6,314 nt of DNA, taken from assembly GCA_030523505.1 (NCBI GenBank), contig JAUNIK010000167.1, positions 1 through 6,314 of the forward strand. Reading direction: 5' to 3'. The stretch is from Prevotellaceae bacterium. GTDB taxonomy: Bacteria > Bacteroidota > Bacteroidia > Bacteroidales > Bacteroidaceae. The notes under the pieces are model-generated. The model did no database searches, was not told where the DNA came from, and was given only the letters and a program-made list of their open reading frames with translations. Numbering within the stretch: position 1 is the stretch's first letter; the number at the start of each line of letters is the position of its first letter. Of this stretch, positions 5,527 through 6,314 are shown in pieces. The translations under genes and the position numbers were made by a program.

Positions 5527-6030
5527 TTATACCCCCCAATTATTCTGTTTCTCAAAGGCTTCCTTCACCGCTTTACGGGCACGGAAAATGCTTATCTTCA
5601 CCTGTTCTTCCGTAATGCTCAGGATGTCTGCTATCTCTTTGTATGTCTTACCTTCGAAATCGCGTAGTTGCATACACGAGCGCTGTTTCTCAGGCAGAGC
5701 ATTCACCAACTGGCGCACCCTTTCAAGGTTGTCCTTCTGCTGAACCTGCTCCAATGGGTTCAGTGCACGGTCAGCCCTGTCAATCTCCATTCCTTCAAGG
5801 GAAGCATTCTGGTTATCGCGGAGTTTCTGATGATCGAGCGACAGATTACGGCATATTGTCATTGCAAACGCCTCAATGGATTCTATCTCATCCCACGACT
5901 CACGCTTGTTCCACACCTTGATGAGGGTATCCTGCACGATATCCTCAGCCTCTTGCGGGTTGAGGGTAATACGAAGCGACAAACGGTATAGCTTGTCCTT
6001 CATAGGTAGTATATCGTGACGGAAATCCAT
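5527..6030 (-). CDS. ECF-type RNA polymerase sigma factor (167 aa)
   Basis: A sigma-70-family protein with only regions 2 and 4. Region 2 spans about residues 8-75 and contains AEDIVQDTLIKVW (28-40), the core-binding and -10 recognition part. Region 4 spans about 104-160 and contains LPEKQRSCMQLRDFEGKTYKEIA (112-134), then the helix-turn-helix (SITEEQVKISIFRARKAV). The length is normal for ECF factors. I chose the ATG at 6030 rather than the ATG at 6102 because the extra residues would overlap the end of argB and do not resemble sigma sequence, whereas MDFRHDILPMKDKLYRL is a typical beginning. The start is 5 nt after the argB stop, so it is probably co-transcribed with argB. The downstream putative anti-sigma gene suggests membrane signal control; the signal cannot be told. 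Region 4 favours an RpoE-like type. Confidence 0.93.
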   Translation of the reverse strand: MDFRHDILPMKDKLYRLSLRITLNPQEAEDIVQDTLIKVWNKRESWDEIESIEAFAMTICRNLSLDHQKLRDNQNASLEGMEIDRADRALNPLEQVQQKDNLERVRQLVNALPEKQRSCMQLRDFEGKTYKEIADILSITEEQVKISIFRARKAVKEAFEKQNNWGV

Positions 6031-6035
6031 TATCT

Positions 6036-6314
6036 TTATTTTTTTATCACTGTTCCTTGAGTACCATCGAGGGCCGTCGCAAGTGTGATTATAACGCGAC
6101 ACACACCGGCATCAACAGCGGCAAGGGCATTCTCGATTTTTGGAATCATACCACCGGCGATAGTGCCATCGGCTACATAACGGTCGAAATCGCTACGTGT
6201 GATGACCGGTATGACAGAGTCATCATCATCTGGATTGCTCAGCACTCCCTTTTTCTCGAACGAATAGATGAGTGTCACATCATAATCCTTCGCGAGAGCC
6301 TTGGCTGTTTCTGA
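6036..6314 (-). CDS. argB: Acetylglutamate kinase, C-terminal 92 residues (5' end outside window)
   Basis: The frame is open to the window edge and reads SETAKALAKDYDVTLIYSFEKKGVL, then a DDDDSVIP segment, DGTIAGGMIPKIENALAAVDAGV and a C-terminal GTVIKK. The GGMIPK segment followed by an amphipathic helix and a short strand is characteristic of the nucleotide-binding C-terminal half of ArgB in the amino acid kinase family. ArgB phosphorylates N-acetyl-L-glutamate in the second step of arginine synthesis; some Bacteroidetes are reported to use succinylated intermediates, so the acyl group is uncertain. The GTG at 6278 is an internal valine codon, not the start. The stop is 5 nt before the sigma factor ATG, an unusual partner for a biosynthetic gene. 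Confidence 0.88.
   Translation of the reverse strand, partial: SETAKALAKDYDVTLIYSFEKKGVLSNPDDDDSVIPVITRSDFDRYVADGTIAGGMIPKIENALAAVDAGVCRVIITLATALDGTQGTVIKK

Noticed and set aside
5159..5539. Minus-strand open frame of 126 codons across the sigma/anti-sigma gap
   Set aside because: Its first half is a translation of the repeat element (Pro/Gly-rich), and its second half is an out-of-frame reading of the anti-sigma gene start. This is a typical spurious repeat-derived ORF.
6031..6102. Upstream extension of the sigma factor to an ATG at 6102
   Set aside because: The additional 24 residues overlap the argB coding end and do not resemble sigma region 2. The ATG at 6030 gives a normal ECF length.
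6057..6314. Plus-strand open frame of 85 codons at the window end
   Set aside because: Antisense to argB, whose minus-strand frame has recognisable ArgB motifs.

Overview
The window reads as chromosomal DNA of a Bacteroidales bacterium, most likely Prevotella-like (Prevotellaceae). Grounds: Bacteroidetes-type promoter boxes (TAnnTTTG, with TTTG about 20 nt upstream), start codons without clear Shine-Dalgarno sequences, a short ECF sigma factor followed by a one-helix putative anti-sigma protein, and gene families with Bacteroidales-style sequences. The genus is inference.

Layout. (1) Positions 1-49, minus strand: 5' part of a tRNA with CAT anticodon, with a good promoter at 104-135. (2) Positions 183-4542, plus strand: a divergent promoter drives one 1170-codon frame that joins a complete PMCA-type Ca2+ P-type ATPase to a nearly complete RibF (riboflavin kinase/FAD synthetase). 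A CPBP-family membrane protease follows, with an ATGA overlap. (3) Positions 4543-4796: a convergent intergenic region with repeats and a strong bidirectional terminator. (4) Positions 4797-6314, minus strand, in transcription order: 3' part of argB (runs off the window), an ECF sigma factor 5 nt later, a 247-nt gap filled mostly by a MITE-like repeat, then a putative membrane anti-sigma protein.

The main point of interest is the ATPase-RibF fusion. There is no stop codon, no in-frame start codon at the junction, and the first residues of normal RibF are missing. Both termini of a P-type ATPase face the cytoplasm, so the flavin enzyme would be tethered to the inner face of the membrane. A GTG in another frame at 2794 begins a RibF-like N-terminus, so a 1-nt indel (natural or an assembly error) is a serious alternative.

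The second theme is repeat invasion. A repeat-like block is translated inside the ATPase, another supplies the C-terminal tail of the protease, and two mosaic intergenic elements share an 18-bp inverted core and a ~22-bp direct module. One of these sits between the sigma and anti-sigma genes. The rest is ordinary: arginine biosynthesis, FMN/FAD synthesis, calcium export, and an ECF sigma/anti-sigma pair whose signal cannot be read from the sequence.
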